From assembly GCA_902806105.1 (NCBI GenBank), contig CADCVI010000207.1, positions 1 through 22,071 of the forward strand: 22,071 bases of DNA. The letters are read 5' to 3'. The position numbers were made by a program, and so were the translations under genes. The stretch comes from an uncultured Rubrobacteraceae bacterium (lineage in GTDB: Bacteria; Actinomycetota; Rubrobacteria; Rubrobacterales; Rubrobacteraceae). Positions 1 through 8,847 of the stretch are shown here, piece by piece; position 1 is the stretch's first letter, and every line of letters begins with the position of its first letter. The notes beneath the pieces were generated by a model, which worked only from the letters and a program-made list of their open reading frames with translations, was not told the origin of the DNA and made no database searches.

Positions 1-1186
<1,186 letters not shown>

Positions 1187-1214
<28 letters not shown>

Positions 1215-1651
1215 GGTCCTTGGGGACCGCGCGCCGGACGCCGGAGGCCTCCCTCAGGGAGATCTTCCTTCGCGCCTCCGCGACCCTGCCGGGGGGAGAG
1301 GAGGACAGGCGGGGCGAGGTGGTCGCCGAGGCCCTCGGTCACCTTCAACAGGGTTTCGGGTCGCACTACCAGGGGGCGAGGGCCTCCGACGACGCCATCC
1401 TCGTCGGGGACGTCTCCTATGCCTGGGCCGTCGACACCATCGCGCGGCTCGACGAGCCGAGCTTCGTGGAGGTTGCGAGCCGCATGATCAGGGATGGGGC
1501 CGGTGAGATCTCCCGGGGCGGCGCCGTTACCCTGGAGCTCTGGATCCCGCACCTTGCCCAGCTTCTCGGCATCATCTCCGGCGAGGATGATGCCCGCTCG
1601 ATGGAGCGGATCCGGTCGGCCGTCGAGGAGGTCGCGCATGAGACCGAGTGA
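1187..1651 (+). CDS. Small protein, possible HepS-like prenyl diphosphate synthase subunit
   Basis: The 154-residue product has no family I can name with certainty. Its codons are strongly GC-ending, so it is a real gene. The middle part, [18 protein letters not shown] and the next 20 residues, lines up by eye with the segment after the first Asp-rich motif in prenyl synthases. In the neighbour ending at 3448 the equivalent reads IATGDYLFAEAFHGLAEIGD, and in the Bacillus HepS subunit it begins LAGDYFSGLYY. No DDxxD motif is present. The order small ORF, menG, prenyl synthase is that of the Bacillus hepS-menG-hepT (gerC) operon. A HepS-like helper of the prenyl synthase is therefore an inference from position and weak similarity. 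The start is taken as GTG at 1187, overlapping hemL by 28 bases; TTG at 1220 is possible. The stop overlaps the menG GTG. Confidence 0.6.
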
Positions 1652-2475
1652 CCTGGGGAGACGCTTCGGGAGAAGCTGTGAGGGAGTCGCCGGGGACAAG
1701 GGATGCGTGGCGGGTAGGGGATTTCGTGGGTAAGGGGCCGGCCGCGAGGGGAAACCTGCCGGAGGGGAGCCTTTCCAGCGGCGAGGAGCGGGCCAGGCTC
1801 GTTCGGGAGATGTTCGACAGGATCGCCGGCCGCTACGAGCTCCTGAATACGATCATGACGGCCGGGCTGAACCGGATCTGGAACAGGGGCGCCGTTCGGG
1901 CCACGCGCCTCCGGCCCGGCGACAGGGCCATCGATCTTGCCTGCGGCGCTGGCGCCCTGACCCGCGACCTTGCGAAGAGGGTAGGGCCGGGCGGCTACGT
2001 GCTCGGGATGGACTTCTCGTCGCAGATGCTCGGGGCCGCGAGGAAGCGCCCGCTCCCGAACGTGGAGTACCGGCTCGGGGACGCGACGGACCTCGCCGGG
2101 GTGGAGAGCGGCGCGTTCGACGCGGCCACCATAGCCTACGGCGCGCGCAACATTCCGAACCTCGACGCGCTCTTTCGCGAGATGACCCGGGCGGTGCGTC
2201 CCGGGGGGCGGGTGGTCTGCCTGGAGATAGCGCGGCCCACGAGCCGGTTATCTGCTACCTTCTACGGCTTGTGGTTCGATAGGGTGGTACCGTGGCTCGG
2301 CGCGAAGATATCGGGGGATGCCTGGGCGTACTCATATTTACCCGAATCGGTGAAAGCATTCGTGGCACCGGACGAGTTAGCTGAGATAATGAGGCGCAAT
2401 GGATTACAAAACGTTACATGGCAGCCCAACGCTGGCGGCATCGTCACCCTCCACTCCGGGACAAAACCTGGCTGA
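1648..2475 (+). CDS. menG: Demethylmenaquinone methyltransferase
   Basis: This SAM-dependent enzyme of the UbiE/MenG family C-methylates demethylmenaquinone, the last step of menaquinone synthesis, at the inner face of the membrane. The family start is recognisable at residues 51-68 (REMFDRIAGRYELLN). Motif I of the Rossmann methyltransferase fold is DLACGAG (96-102), followed by MDFSSQML, a GDATDL motif, and the family-specific YGARNIPN and WAYSYLPESVKAF. GTG at 1648 overlaps the previous stop (GTGA), giving 275 residues. This is about 40 longer than usual, so GTG at 1678 or 1726 may be the true start. The last 77 bases overlap the prenyl synthase gene. UbiE of ubiquinone synthesis is the same family, but the mqn genes next door point to menaquinone. 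Confidence 0.92.
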   Translation: MTWGDASGEAVRESPGTRDAWRVGDFVGKGPAARGNLPEGSLSSGEERARLVREMFDRIAGRYELLNTIMTAGLNRIWNRGAVRATRLRPGDRAIDLACGAGALTRDLAKRVGPGGYVLGMDFSSQMLGAARKRPLPNVEYRLGDATDLAGVESGAFDAATIAYGARNIPNLDALFREMTRAVRPGGRVVCLEIARPTSRLSATFYGLWFDRVVPWLGAKISGDAWAYSYLPESVKAFVAPDELAEIMRRNGLQNVTWQPNAGGIVTLHSGTKPG

Positions 2476-3448
2476 GAGTGCCCGCCAGTTGCGTGAGGCG
2501 CTCCCCGACGAATCGTCCAGGGACGTCTCCGCGGTAGAGGAGCGCCTCGTGGAGATCGCGAGCAGGGCCCCCTCGGGCCTCGTCGCGCCCGCTCTGGAGG
2601 CTCTGACGGCCGGCGGCAAGCGCCTCAGACCCATCCTGATGGTTCTTTCGGCCCGCATGGGGCGCCCGGAGGGAGAAGCCCTGCTCACGGCGTCAGCGGC
2701 CATCGAGGCGCTACACACGGCGACGCTCATCCACGACGACGTGGTGGACAAGGCGGCGACGCGGCGTGGCAAGCCGACGACGGCCGCGACCTATGGGCGT
2801 GAGGTTGCCATCGCGACCGGCGACTACCTCTTTGCCGAGGCTTTTCACGGTCTCGCCGAGATCGGGGACCCGAGGCTCGTGCGCGCGTTCGCGGAGGCAT
2901 CGATGGGCCTCGCGGAGGGCGAGTTGGAGCAGTATCGCTCCGCGCGCGGGCCGGTAGAGGTCGAGGCCTATCTGGAGCACATTCGGATGAAGACCGCCGG
3001 GCTGTTCAGGGCGGCTTGCGTGGCGGGCGGCTCGCTCGGCGGCCTCTCCCTGAGGCAGGTGGACGCCCTGGCGACCTACGGGCAAGCCCTGGGGCTCGCG
3101 TTCCAGATGTCCGACGACGTGATGGACCTGGTCGGGAAGCCGGGGCTCATGGGCAAGGGCATAGGGACGGACCTGGTCGAGGGGACCGTTACGCTGCCGG
3201 TTATCTTCGCCATGAAGGAGGGTGACGCGGCGGCTATAAGGCGCGTCCTCGAGACGCCGGACCCCTCGCCGGAGGCGTTGGAGGCCGGTATTGAGGCGGT
3301 GCTCGCCACGGATGCGATCAGCAAGACGGAGGCCTGGGCCCTCGGCGAGGTCGAGGCGGCCATAGAAGGCCTCTCGCTCCTGCCGGACGGTGCGGAGCGG
3401 ACGATCCTGGAGGCGATAGCCAGCGAGGTCGTGGGCAGAGATGCCTGA
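2399..3448 (+). CDS. Long-chain polyprenyl diphosphate synthase (E-type)
   Basis: The enzyme condenses isopentenyl diphosphate units onto an allylic primer to build the isoprenoid tail, here most likely of menaquinone. The class I trans-prenyltransferase motifs are all present: GKRLRP (73-78), the first Asp-rich motif DDVVD (113-117) followed by RRGKP, K198-T-A, and the second Asp-rich motif DDVMD (239-243). The residue five before the first motif is Ala108 rather than an aromatic residue, which in this family goes with long products. The usual EGKxTLP reads EGTVTLP. The start at ATG 2399 lies inside menG, so about 40 N-terminal residues may be extra; the conserved domain begins near residue 45. 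Translational coupling with menG is likely. Exact chain length (hepta-, octa- or decaprenyl) cannot be read from the sequence. Confidence 0.92.
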   Translation: MDYKTLHGSPTLAASSPSTPGQNLAESARQLREALPDESSRDVSAVEERLVEIASRAPSGLVAPALEALTAGGKRLRPILMVLSARMGRPEGEALLTASAAIEALHTATLIHDDVVDKAATRRGKPTTAATYGREVAIATGDYLFAEAFHGLAEIGDPRLVRAFAEASMGLAEGELEQYRSARGPVEVEAYLEHIRMKTAGLFRAACVAGGSLGGLSLRQVDALATYGQALGLAFQMSDDVMDLVGKPGLMGKGIGTDLVEGTVTLPVIFAMKEGDAAAIRRVLETPDPSPEALEAGIEAVLATDAISKTEAWALGEVEAAIEGLSLLPDGAERTILEAIASEVVGRDA

Positions 3449-3548
3449 GGCAGAGACGTCGCGGCCCGCCGTCGTGAACCTCCCGGTAGACGACGACATG
3501 CAGCGCACCCTCTGTGGGGGCAACTCGGCCGTCATCCGCTTCTTCTAG
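3441..3548 (+). CDS. Small ORF of 35 codons, unknown function
   Basis: An ATG 8 bases before the end of the prenyl synthase gene opens a 35-codon frame ending TAG, immediately followed by the mqnA GTG. About 31 of 35 codons end in G or C, the same bias as the flanking real genes, which argues for translation. The peptide is acidic in the middle (VDDD) and ends with TLCGGNSAVIRFF; a single Cys and no membrane segment are seen. I recognise no family. It is in the same frame as mqnA, separated only by the TAG, so a lost N-terminal extension of mqnA is an alternative. Other starts in frame are GTG 3474 and ATG 3498. No strong ribosome site precedes it, so translation would depend on coupling. Confidence 0.45.
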   Translation: MPEAETSRPAVVNLPVDDDMQRTLCGGNSAVIRFF

Positions 3549-4352
3549 GTGTCCCCCTTGCGTGTTGCTTTCGCTGATTCCTTGAGCTGCCTGCCTCTCC
3601 GGCTGGGACTCGAAGCCACCGGTGGCCTCGACGGGGTAGAGCTCGTCGGTGGTACCTACGACGAGGCGGATGCCGCGCTACTATCGGGTGAGGTCGAGCT
3701 CGGGCTCGTCTCCTCGGCGGGGTGGGCGCGGAACCGCGAGGCGCTCTGGCGGGTCCCCGGCTACGGCATAGCCTCCGACGGACCGGCGATGAACACGCTG
3801 CTCGCGGTGCGCGAGGGGCGTACGCTTCGTGAGGCGCGCAGCGTCGCCCTGACGGGCGATACGGGGACGGGACAGGTGCTCGCGAGGATACTGCTGGAGC
3901 GCGTCTACCGGGCCACGCCCCGCTACGAGGTCGTCTCGGCGGCGCCCGCGTGGGTGCTCGCGGAGCACGACGCGGCGCTCCTCACGGGGGACGCGGCCTT
4001 CGAGGCCCGCCGCCTCGGCGGCGTGGAGACGATCGACCTCGGGGAGGCGTGGAGGGAGTATGCGGGCCTGCCGATGGTCTACGCGGTGTGGGCGTCGCGC
4101 AAGGACCCCGCGAAGTACGGCTTCTGGGCCGATCGGGTCGCCGTCGCCGTCGTCTGGGCCGAAGGTCACACCGACGAGGTCGTGGCGGAGGCACGCCGCC
4201 GCGGGATCCCCGCAACGGACGAGGACCTGAGGGCGTATTTCTCCTCCGCAATCGGCTACAGGGTCGGCCTCAGGGAAGGCGAGGGCTTGAAGAGGTACCT
4301 GTCAGAGGGTGGGCTCTCGGCGGATGGTTTCTACGGCAAGGCCAGCGCGTAA
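3549..4352 (+). CDS. mqnA: Chorismate dehydratase, futalosine pathway
   Basis: MqnA dehydrates chorismate to 3-[(1-carboxyvinyl)oxy]benzoate, the entry step of the futalosine route to menaquinone. The 267-residue product has the periplasmic-binding-like fold pattern of the family: N-terminal LRVAFADSLSCLPL, the LGLVSSAGWARN segment, VALTGDTGTGQVLARILL, an ALLTGDAAF segment, and the very typical LGEAWREYAGLPMVYAVWA. The C-terminal YFSSAIGYRVG also fits the family. The start is GTG 3549, directly after the stop of the 35-codon ORF, with no clear ribosome site, so translation is probably coupled. Position between the prenyl synthase and a probable aminodeoxyfutalosine deaminase supports the assignment. 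No partner MqnB, C, D or E is in the window. Confidence 0.9.
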   Translation: MSPLRVAFADSLSCLPLRLGLEATGGLDGVELVGGTYDEADAALLSGEVELGLVSSAGWARNREALWRVPGYGIASDGPAMNTLLAVREGRTLREARSVALTGDTGTGQVLARILLERVYRATPRYEVVSAAPAWVLAEHDAALLTGDAAFEARRLGGVETIDLGEAWREYAGLPMVYAVWASRKDPAKYGFWADRVAVAVVWAEGHTDEVVAEARRRGIPATDEDLRAYFSSAIGYRVGLREGEGLKRYLSEGGLSADGFYGKASA

Positions 4353-4422
4353 AAGGCGCTGTCGACGCCCGCGGGTCAACGCGAGATACAGCGCGGTGTT
4401 TCTTGTAGGATCGGAGGTCCTG

Positions 4423-4436
4423 CCCCGCCATCGGGG
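4423..4436 (+). other. Hairpin in the leader of the gene at 4470
   Basis: CCCCG and CGGGG form a 5-bp stem with loop CCAT in the 117-base gap after mqnA. A weak -10-like TAGGAT lies at 4406-4411 with no good -35. The hairpin has no T run, so it is not an obvious terminator. It may just be part of the 5' leader. Confidence 0.25.
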
Positions 4437-4469
4437 TATCGTTCCGGCGCCAAACAGAGGAGAGCTCGC

Positions 4470-5711
4470 ATGCCACAGGAGACCATAGTAGCGGCGGATC
4501 TGGTCATCCGCGTCGCCGCCTCCCCGATCCGGGACGGCGCCGTTCTCGTCCGCGACGGGCGCATCGCCGGCGTCGGTCCCCTCTCCGACCTCGTGCGCGT
4601 GGCGCCGGAGGTCGAGGTTCGCCGCTTCTCCGGGCACACGATCGTCCCCGGTGCGGTCAACGCCCACGGACACCTCGGGTTCCGCAGGAAGGACAAACCG
4701 GCCGCCGCCCCCTTCTCCGTCTGGCTGAAGGAGCTCATCTCCAAGCTGCCGGAGAAGGAGTCCTGGACCCCCGAGGCGGCCCGCGACTCGGCCCGCGAGG
4801 CCGTGGAGTCGGGCACGACGTACATGGCCGAGTCCTCACCCTACGGCGAGTGCCTCCCACAGCTCGCCGCGAGCGGCATGGCCGGCACCGTCCACGCGGA
4901 GTTCTTCCCCGGCGACTACCCGGGGACCGGGCCCCAGGAGAGGGTCGAGGCCATCTTTAGGAGCGTCCAGGAGATGCGCGAGGGGCTACCGGACCGGGTG
5001 GAAGTCGGGGTGAGCGTTCATTCCCCGTATACCGTGGACCCCGAGTCGGCCGGGCTCGCCGCCGCCAGGTCTCGCAAGGAGGGTGGGCGGCTCGCCATTC
5101 ACCTCTCCGAGAGCCCCGAGGAGGTCGAGTTCGTCCTCAAAGGCAAGGGCGGTCTGGTCGAGATCTTCGGGAACAACAACTGGGGCGGCCGGGGCGTCTC
5201 GCCCGTCCGATACTTCGAGGAGTTGGGCGTCCTCGGGCCGAACGTCATCGCCGCGCACCTGGCGACTGCCGTGTCGCAGGACGACCTGGACATCCTGAGG
5301 GCCACGAACACGGCGGCGGCCCACTGCCCGCGCTCGAACGAGTACCTCGACTGCGAGGTCTCACCGGTGCCTGAGATGCTGGAAAGGGGCATCCGGGTCG
5401 GGATGGGGACGGACGGGCTCTGGAGCAGCCCGAGCATGAACCTCTTCGAGGAGACGCTCTTCGCCGTTCGCCTGCACGGTATGAGCGGAGATCTGGGGCT
5501 GGAGCTCGCCACCCTCGGCGGCGCCCAGGCGCTCGGGATAGACGGCGAGACCGGGAGCATCGAGGCGGGGAAGTACGCGGACCTGGCGGTGGTTGGGGTA
5601 GCCCCGACCGGGGACGACCCCGGGATGGCGGTGGTCGAGGCAGCGGCGGGCGGCGGGGTGGCTGCGACCATGGTCTCCGGGGAGTTCGTATACAATCAGA
5701 CGAGTTCGTAA
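4470..5711 (+). CDS. Amidohydrolase, probable aminodeoxyfutalosine deaminase
   Basis: The 413-residue protein belongs to the metal-dependent TrzA/AtzA-type amidohydrolases. The metal ligands are visible: H66 and H68 in NAHGHLGF, H211 in HLSES, H263 in AAHLATAV, and D315 in GTDGLWSS. The AAHCPRSNEYL segment is common to the deaminases of this group. Directly after mqnA, the natural substrate is 6-amino-6-deoxyfutalosine, which is deaminated to futalosine in the second part of the pathway; that function is inferred from context. Alternatives are S-adenosylhomocysteine/methylthioadenosine, guanine or triazine-type deamination. A purine-rich GAGGAG site precedes the ATG at 4470. It is followed after 24 bases by the TPR gene. 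Confidence 0.8.
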   Translation: MPQETIVAADLVIRVAASPIRDGAVLVRDGRIAGVGPLSDLVRVAPEVEVRRFSGHTIVPGAVNAHGHLGFRRKDKPAAAPFSVWLKELISKLPEKESWTPEAARDSAREAVESGTTYMAESSPYGECLPQLAASGMAGTVHAEFFPGDYPGTGPQERVEAIFRSVQEMREGLPDRVEVGVSVHSPYTVDPESAGLAAARSRKEGGRLAIHLSESPEEVEFVLKGKGGLVEIFGNNNWGGRGVSPVRYFEELGVLGPNVIAAHLATAVSQDDLDILRATNTAAAHCPRSNEYLDCEVSPVPEMLERGIRVGMGTDGLWSSPSMNLFEETLFAVRLHGMSGDLGLELATLGGAQALGIDGETGSIEAGKYADLAVVGVAPTGDDPGMAVVEAAAGGGVAATMVSGEFVYNQTSS

Positions 5712-5735
5712 GAATTCGCGGGAGATTAGTTCGCC

Positions 5736-6410
5736 ATGATGATGAATCGGGACAAGCTCGGCCTCTGGGCCAGGATCGGCGCCATACTGCTCGCCGTCCT
5801 CTTTGTCCTCTCGTTCGTCCTGTTCGGCATAGGCTCCAACGTCAGCTACAACCCCCTGGATCTGTTCCGAAGCCCCCAGGATCAGCAGGCCACTCAGACG
5901 ACCGGGTCCGAGGAGCAGATCGAGCGCTCCAGGGCCGAGCTCGAAGAGAACCCCGAGGACCCGAGGATCATAAGGCGCCTCGCCGGCCTCTACCTCCAGA
6001 ACGGCCAGACGAGCGAGGCGATCAAGGTGCTCGAAGACGGCCGCAAGGCAGTCCCTGAAGACCCGGCCATCCCGCTCGTCCTCGCCGGGGCGTACGACCA
6101 GCGGGCGCAGGCGCTCACCGACGAGAAGGAGCGCCAGGCGGCGTACGCAAAAGCTGGCGATGCCTACGTCGCCGCGACCGAGAACGAGGAGAGCGAGCGC
6201 AGGGATGCCCAGGCGTTTCTCGGCGCGGGGCTCGCCTACGAGCAGGCCGGCGACAAGGCGAAGGCGATCCAATACTGGAACGAGTACCTCGAGATAGAGC
6301 CCGAGGGCGAGCAGGCAGACGCCGTAAAGGAGCGCATAAGCACGCTGCTCAAGGGCGAAGATACGACCGGCGGGGCCGGAGCGGGAGCGGAAAATACCGA
6401 AGGTCGATGA
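5736..6410 (+). CDS. Membrane-anchored TPR protein
   Basis: The 224-residue protein has a single N-terminal membrane segment (about residues 11-34, IGAILLAVLFVLSFVLFGIG). A polar linker follows, then helices with tetratricopeptide spacing around 74-107 (LAGLYLQNGQTSEAIKVLEDG) and 165-198 (GLAYEQAGDKAKAIQYWNEYLE). The tail is Gly/Ala-rich. TPR domains bind protein partners; here the domain would lie outside the membrane if the positive N-terminus (MMMNRDK) stays inside. Its position just before tatA and downstream of quinone genes hints at a role in envelope protein assembly, but nothing in the sequence fixes the partner. The start ATG 5736 is one of two adjacent ATGs and has a GGGAGA site upstream. 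Confidence 0.75.
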   Translation: MMMNRDKLGLWARIGAILLAVLFVLSFVLFGIGSNVSYNPLDLFRSPQDQQATQTTGSEEQIERSRAELEENPEDPRIIRRLAGLYLQNGQTSEAIKVLEDGRKAVPEDPAIPLVLAGAYDQRAQALTDEKERQAAYAKAGDAYVAATENEESERRDAQAFLGAGLAYEQAGDKAKAIQYWNEYLEIEPEGEQADAVKERISTLLKGEDTTGGAGAGAENTEGR

Positions 6411-6431
6411 TCCACTCCTCGACGGGGGGCG

Positions 6432-6437
6432 TATAAT
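6432..6437 (+). promoter_or_regulatory. -10 element before tatA
   Basis: A perfect TATAAT lies 36 bases upstream of the tatA start in the 63-base gap after the TPR gene. No good -35 hexamer is seen 16-18 bases upstream. It suggests that tatA-tatC can be transcribed on its own. Confidence 0.5.
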
Positions 6438-6473
6438 GGTGTTGATGCGGACGATGAAGACTAGGAGGAACCC

Positions 6474-6785
6474 GTGAATCCGGCCTTGATACCGGTTCTA
6501 GGCTCTGTGGGGCCGACGGAACTGATCATTATCCTGACGATAGTCTTGCTGCTCTTCGGGGCGAAAAAGATCCCCGAGCTTGCAAAGGGCCTCGGCACCG
6601 GCGTTCGTGAGTTCAAGCGGGGCACCTCCGGCGCCGCAGAGAAGGACGAGGTACGGAGCACCGACAAGAACGAGGCCATCGTCGGTGGTGGCGACGACGA
6701 GCCCAGCCCGCACGACTCTCGCGAGGACGGCGCGGATCTCGCCGCCGAGCGTGCCGCGAAGCGCACCGAACAGCAGCAGCGCTAG
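6474..6785 (+). CDS. tatA: Sec-independent translocase subunit TatA
   Basis: TatA forms the pore component of the twin-arginine system that exports folded proteins across the cytoplasmic membrane. The 103-residue product has the family layout: a short outside N-terminus, a membrane helix ([19 protein letters not shown]), the hinge [14 protein letters not shown] and an amphipathic helix ending GVREFKRG. A charged, disordered tail follows. The GTG at 6474 has a near-perfect AGGAGGA site at 6463-6469, which settles the start. tatC follows 21 bases after the stop. No tatB is present, so the system is probably of the two-part TatA/TatC kind. Confidence 0.93.
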   Translation: MNPALIPVLGSVGPTELIIILTIVLLLFGAKKIPELAKGLGTGVREFKRGTSGAAEKDEVRSTDKNEAIVGGGDDEPSPHDSREDGADLAAERAAKRTEQQQR

Positions 6786-6806
6786 AGCCCGCCCCCAGGC
6801 TTACTG

Positions 6807-7685
6807 ATGGCAGGGCGCCTCCGCACACCGTTGAGCCCGCGCGACGAAGCGCGGATGACGCTGATCGAGCACCTCGAAGAGTTCCGCTCCAGGCTCTTCC
6901 GGGTAGCCATAGCGTTCGTCCTGGCGTGCATCGGCACCTGGATCTTTCGCCGCCAGATTTTCGAGTGGCTGCTGGAGCCCGCTAACCTCGACAAGCTGAC
7001 GTTCATGGGCCCGGCGCAGGGCCTTATGACGGACGTGAAGCTCTCCCTGTTCTCTGCTTTCCTGGTCACGGTCCCCGTGGTCATCTATCACGCCTGGATG
7101 TTCGTCGCCCCGGCGGTGGGCGAGGTCGGGCGGGCTTTTACTTACGTTATCGTCACGCTGTCGTCCCTGCTCTTTCTCGCGGGGGTGGCGTTCGGGTACT
7201 ACGCGATACTTCCGGTGGGCCTCACGTTCCTGTTGGAGTACGAGAGCGACAGGTTCGAGTCGCTGCCTACCGCGGACACCTATCTGCCGTTCCTGACGCG
7301 CACCCTGCTCGCTTCCGGGATCGTCTTCGAGCTCCCGGCGGCCACCTATGTAGGGGCGAAGCTCGGGCTCATCACGGCCCCGGTCCTCAGGCGATTCCGC
7401 AAGCACGCCCTTATCGTCAACGCTGTCCTAGCAGCGGCCCTCACCCCGAGCCCGGACCCGTTTAGCATGGTCCTGATGGCGGTGCCGCTCGCCGTCATGT
7501 ACGAGCTGAGCATCATCATCGCTCGCTTCGTCAACCCTATGGTCGAGCACGAGGAAGCGATGGAGCACTCCCCGCTCTCCGACCATCTCCCCGGCGAGGA
7601 CGACGCTCCCGCTCCCGAGGAAGACCCGGACGATCTTCCCAGTGCCCGCCGGGACGACGGGCCTGCGCCAGAGCGCGACCTTTAA
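6807..7685 (+). CDS. tatC: Sec-independent translocase subunit TatC
   Basis: TatC is the receptor for twin-arginine signal peptides. The first helix is preceded by the signature HLEEFRSRLF (residues 22-31), whose E25 corresponds to the signal-binding glutamate. Six hydrophobic segments follow, including VTVPVVIYHAWMFVAPA, typical of the family. The last roughly 45 residues (from about 248) are an Asp/Glu/Pro-rich cytoplasmic tail longer than in compact TatC proteins. The ATG at 6807 has no strong ribosome site, so coupling to tatA is likely. Confidence 0.95.
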   Translation: MAGRLRTPLSPRDEARMTLIEHLEEFRSRLFRVAIAFVLACIGTWIFRRQIFEWLLEPANLDKLTFMGPAQGLMTDVKLSLFSAFLVTVPVVIYHAWMFVAPAVGEVGRAFTYVIVTLSSLLFLAGVAFGYYAILPVGLTFLLEYESDRFESLPTADTYLPFLTRTLLASGIVFELPAATYVGAKLGLITAPVLRRFRKHALIVNAVLAAALTPSPDPFSMVLMAVPLAVMYELSIIIARFVNPMVEHEEAMEHSPLSDHLPGEDDAPAPEEDPDDLPSARRDDGPAPERDL

Positions 7686-7981
7686 GCACCGCGAATCCGG
7701 AGTAAGCTCCGCCGGAAGCGCTGTTCGTCAACGAGATGGCGCCAGATGGTTTGCGCCGGGTATGTCCCGGGAGATCCCACAGAGAGCTAGCCGGAAAGAA
7801 GTGAACCACCAAGCAAGGTAGCAGGGAGTTCAATCGGATCCTTCGTAACCGTGGCCTGGGAGACTCAGGGATCGCGGAGTAAAGGTTGTGACGAGATCGC
7901 AGCTCTTGGCGGGATCTTGAGGGCAGCATTTTCGTGTATTTTGTGGTACAACCCCGTCTCGTGGAAGCAGGGAGCAGTTTA
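7686..7981. other. Structured intergenic region, possible RNA element
   Basis: These 296 bases between tatC and the prenyltransferase gene hold no gene I can support. Several short perfect stems are present: CGGAG/CTCCG (7698-7711), GGCGC/GCGCC (7738-7757), CCGGG/CCCGG with loop TATGT (7756-7770), and a 6-bp stem with loop AGA (7855-7869). The second and third share bases 7756-7757, so they cannot form together over their full length. The first may help to end the tat transcript. The base composition is less GC-rich than in the genes. A non-coding RNA, a leader element or a decayed element are possible; no known riboswitch signature was recognised. Confidence 0.35.
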
Positions 7982-8839
7982 GTGAATCCGGGGGCACTGG
8001 TTCGGCTTGTCCGGCCGAAGCAGTGGACGAAGAATGGTTTTGTCCTCGCCGGGGTCGTTTTCGCTGGTGAGGCGTTCGAGGTTTCGAGCCTCATACCGGC
8101 ACTTCTTGCCTTCGTTGCCTTCTGCGCTCTCTCGGGGTCCGTTTACGCGGCGAACGACGTCCTGGACGTCGAAGAGGATCGTGGTCATCCGGAGAAGAGC
8201 AAGAGGCCGGTGGCGAGCGGCGAGGTGCCGGTGCGTCTGGCCGCCACCTATGCGGTCCTTCTGGCCGCCGCGGGCCTGAGCCTGGCGTTCTACATCGCCC
8301 CCGGTGTGGGGCTCGCGGGGATCGCTTATCTCCTGCTGCAGGCGCTGTACTCGCCCATCTTGAAGCACGTGGCGATCCTGGACGTCATGAGCATCTCGGC
8401 CGGCTTCGTGCTGCGGGCGCTCGCGGGGGTAGCTGCGGTGGGGGAGGCGATCTCGCCCTGGCTTATAGTCTGCACCGGGCTGTTGACGCTCTTTCTTGGC
8501 TTCTCCAAGCGGCGCCACGAGCTTGCCGCCCTCGGGGAGGATGCGGTGGTCCACCGGAAGAACCTGAAGGATTACTCCATAGAGATGCTGGATCAGATGA
8601 TGAACATCATGGTCGCGGCGACGATCATCGCCTACGCGATGTACACGTTCTTCGCCCATGAGGAGAGGCTGATGATGGCCAGCATCCCGTTCGTGGTTTA
8701 CGGGGTGTTCCGGTACATGCTCCTCGTACACCGCAACGGCGGCGGCAACCCGGACACGCTGCTCTTGCAGGACAGGCCGCTGCAGATCACGCTCGTGCTC
8801 TTCCTGGCCGTGGTCATGTCCGTCATCTACTTCTTCTAG
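7982..8839 (+). CDS. UbiA-superfamily decaprenyl-phosphate phosphoribosyltransferase-like protein
   Basis: The integral membrane enzyme is predicted to transfer 5-phosphoribosyl from PRPP to a polyprenyl phosphate, as DPPR synthase (Rv3806c/UbiA) does in mycobacteria for arabinan donor synthesis. Family features are RPKQWTKN near the N-terminus, the first Asp motif ND..D...D (N58, D59, D62, D66) followed by RPVASG, SKRRHEL, the YSIEMLDQ segment, and YGVFRYMLLVH with GGNPDTLLLQDRP near the end. About eight or nine membrane segments are seen. GTG at 7982 is chosen because GGGAG sits 7 bases upstream, giving 285 residues; GTG at 7934 would add 16 residues with no family support. A UbiA enzyme of quinone synthesis is less likely, given the DPPR-type C-terminal motifs. 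Substrate is inferred from family. Confidence 0.85.
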   Translation: MNPGALVRLVRPKQWTKNGFVLAGVVFAGEAFEVSSLIPALLAFVAFCALSGSVYAANDVLDVEEDRGHPEKSKRPVASGEVPVRLAATYAVLLAAAGLSLAFYIAPGVGLAGIAYLLLQALYSPILKHVAILDVMSISAGFVLRALAGVAAVGEAISPWLIVCTGLLTLFLGFSKRRHELAALGEDAVVHRKNLKDYSIEMLDQMMNIMVAATIIAYAMYTFFAHEERLMMASIPFVVYGVFRYMLLVHRNGGGNPDTLLLQDRPLQITLVLFLAVVMSVIYFF

Positions 8840-8847
8840 CGCCTCTC

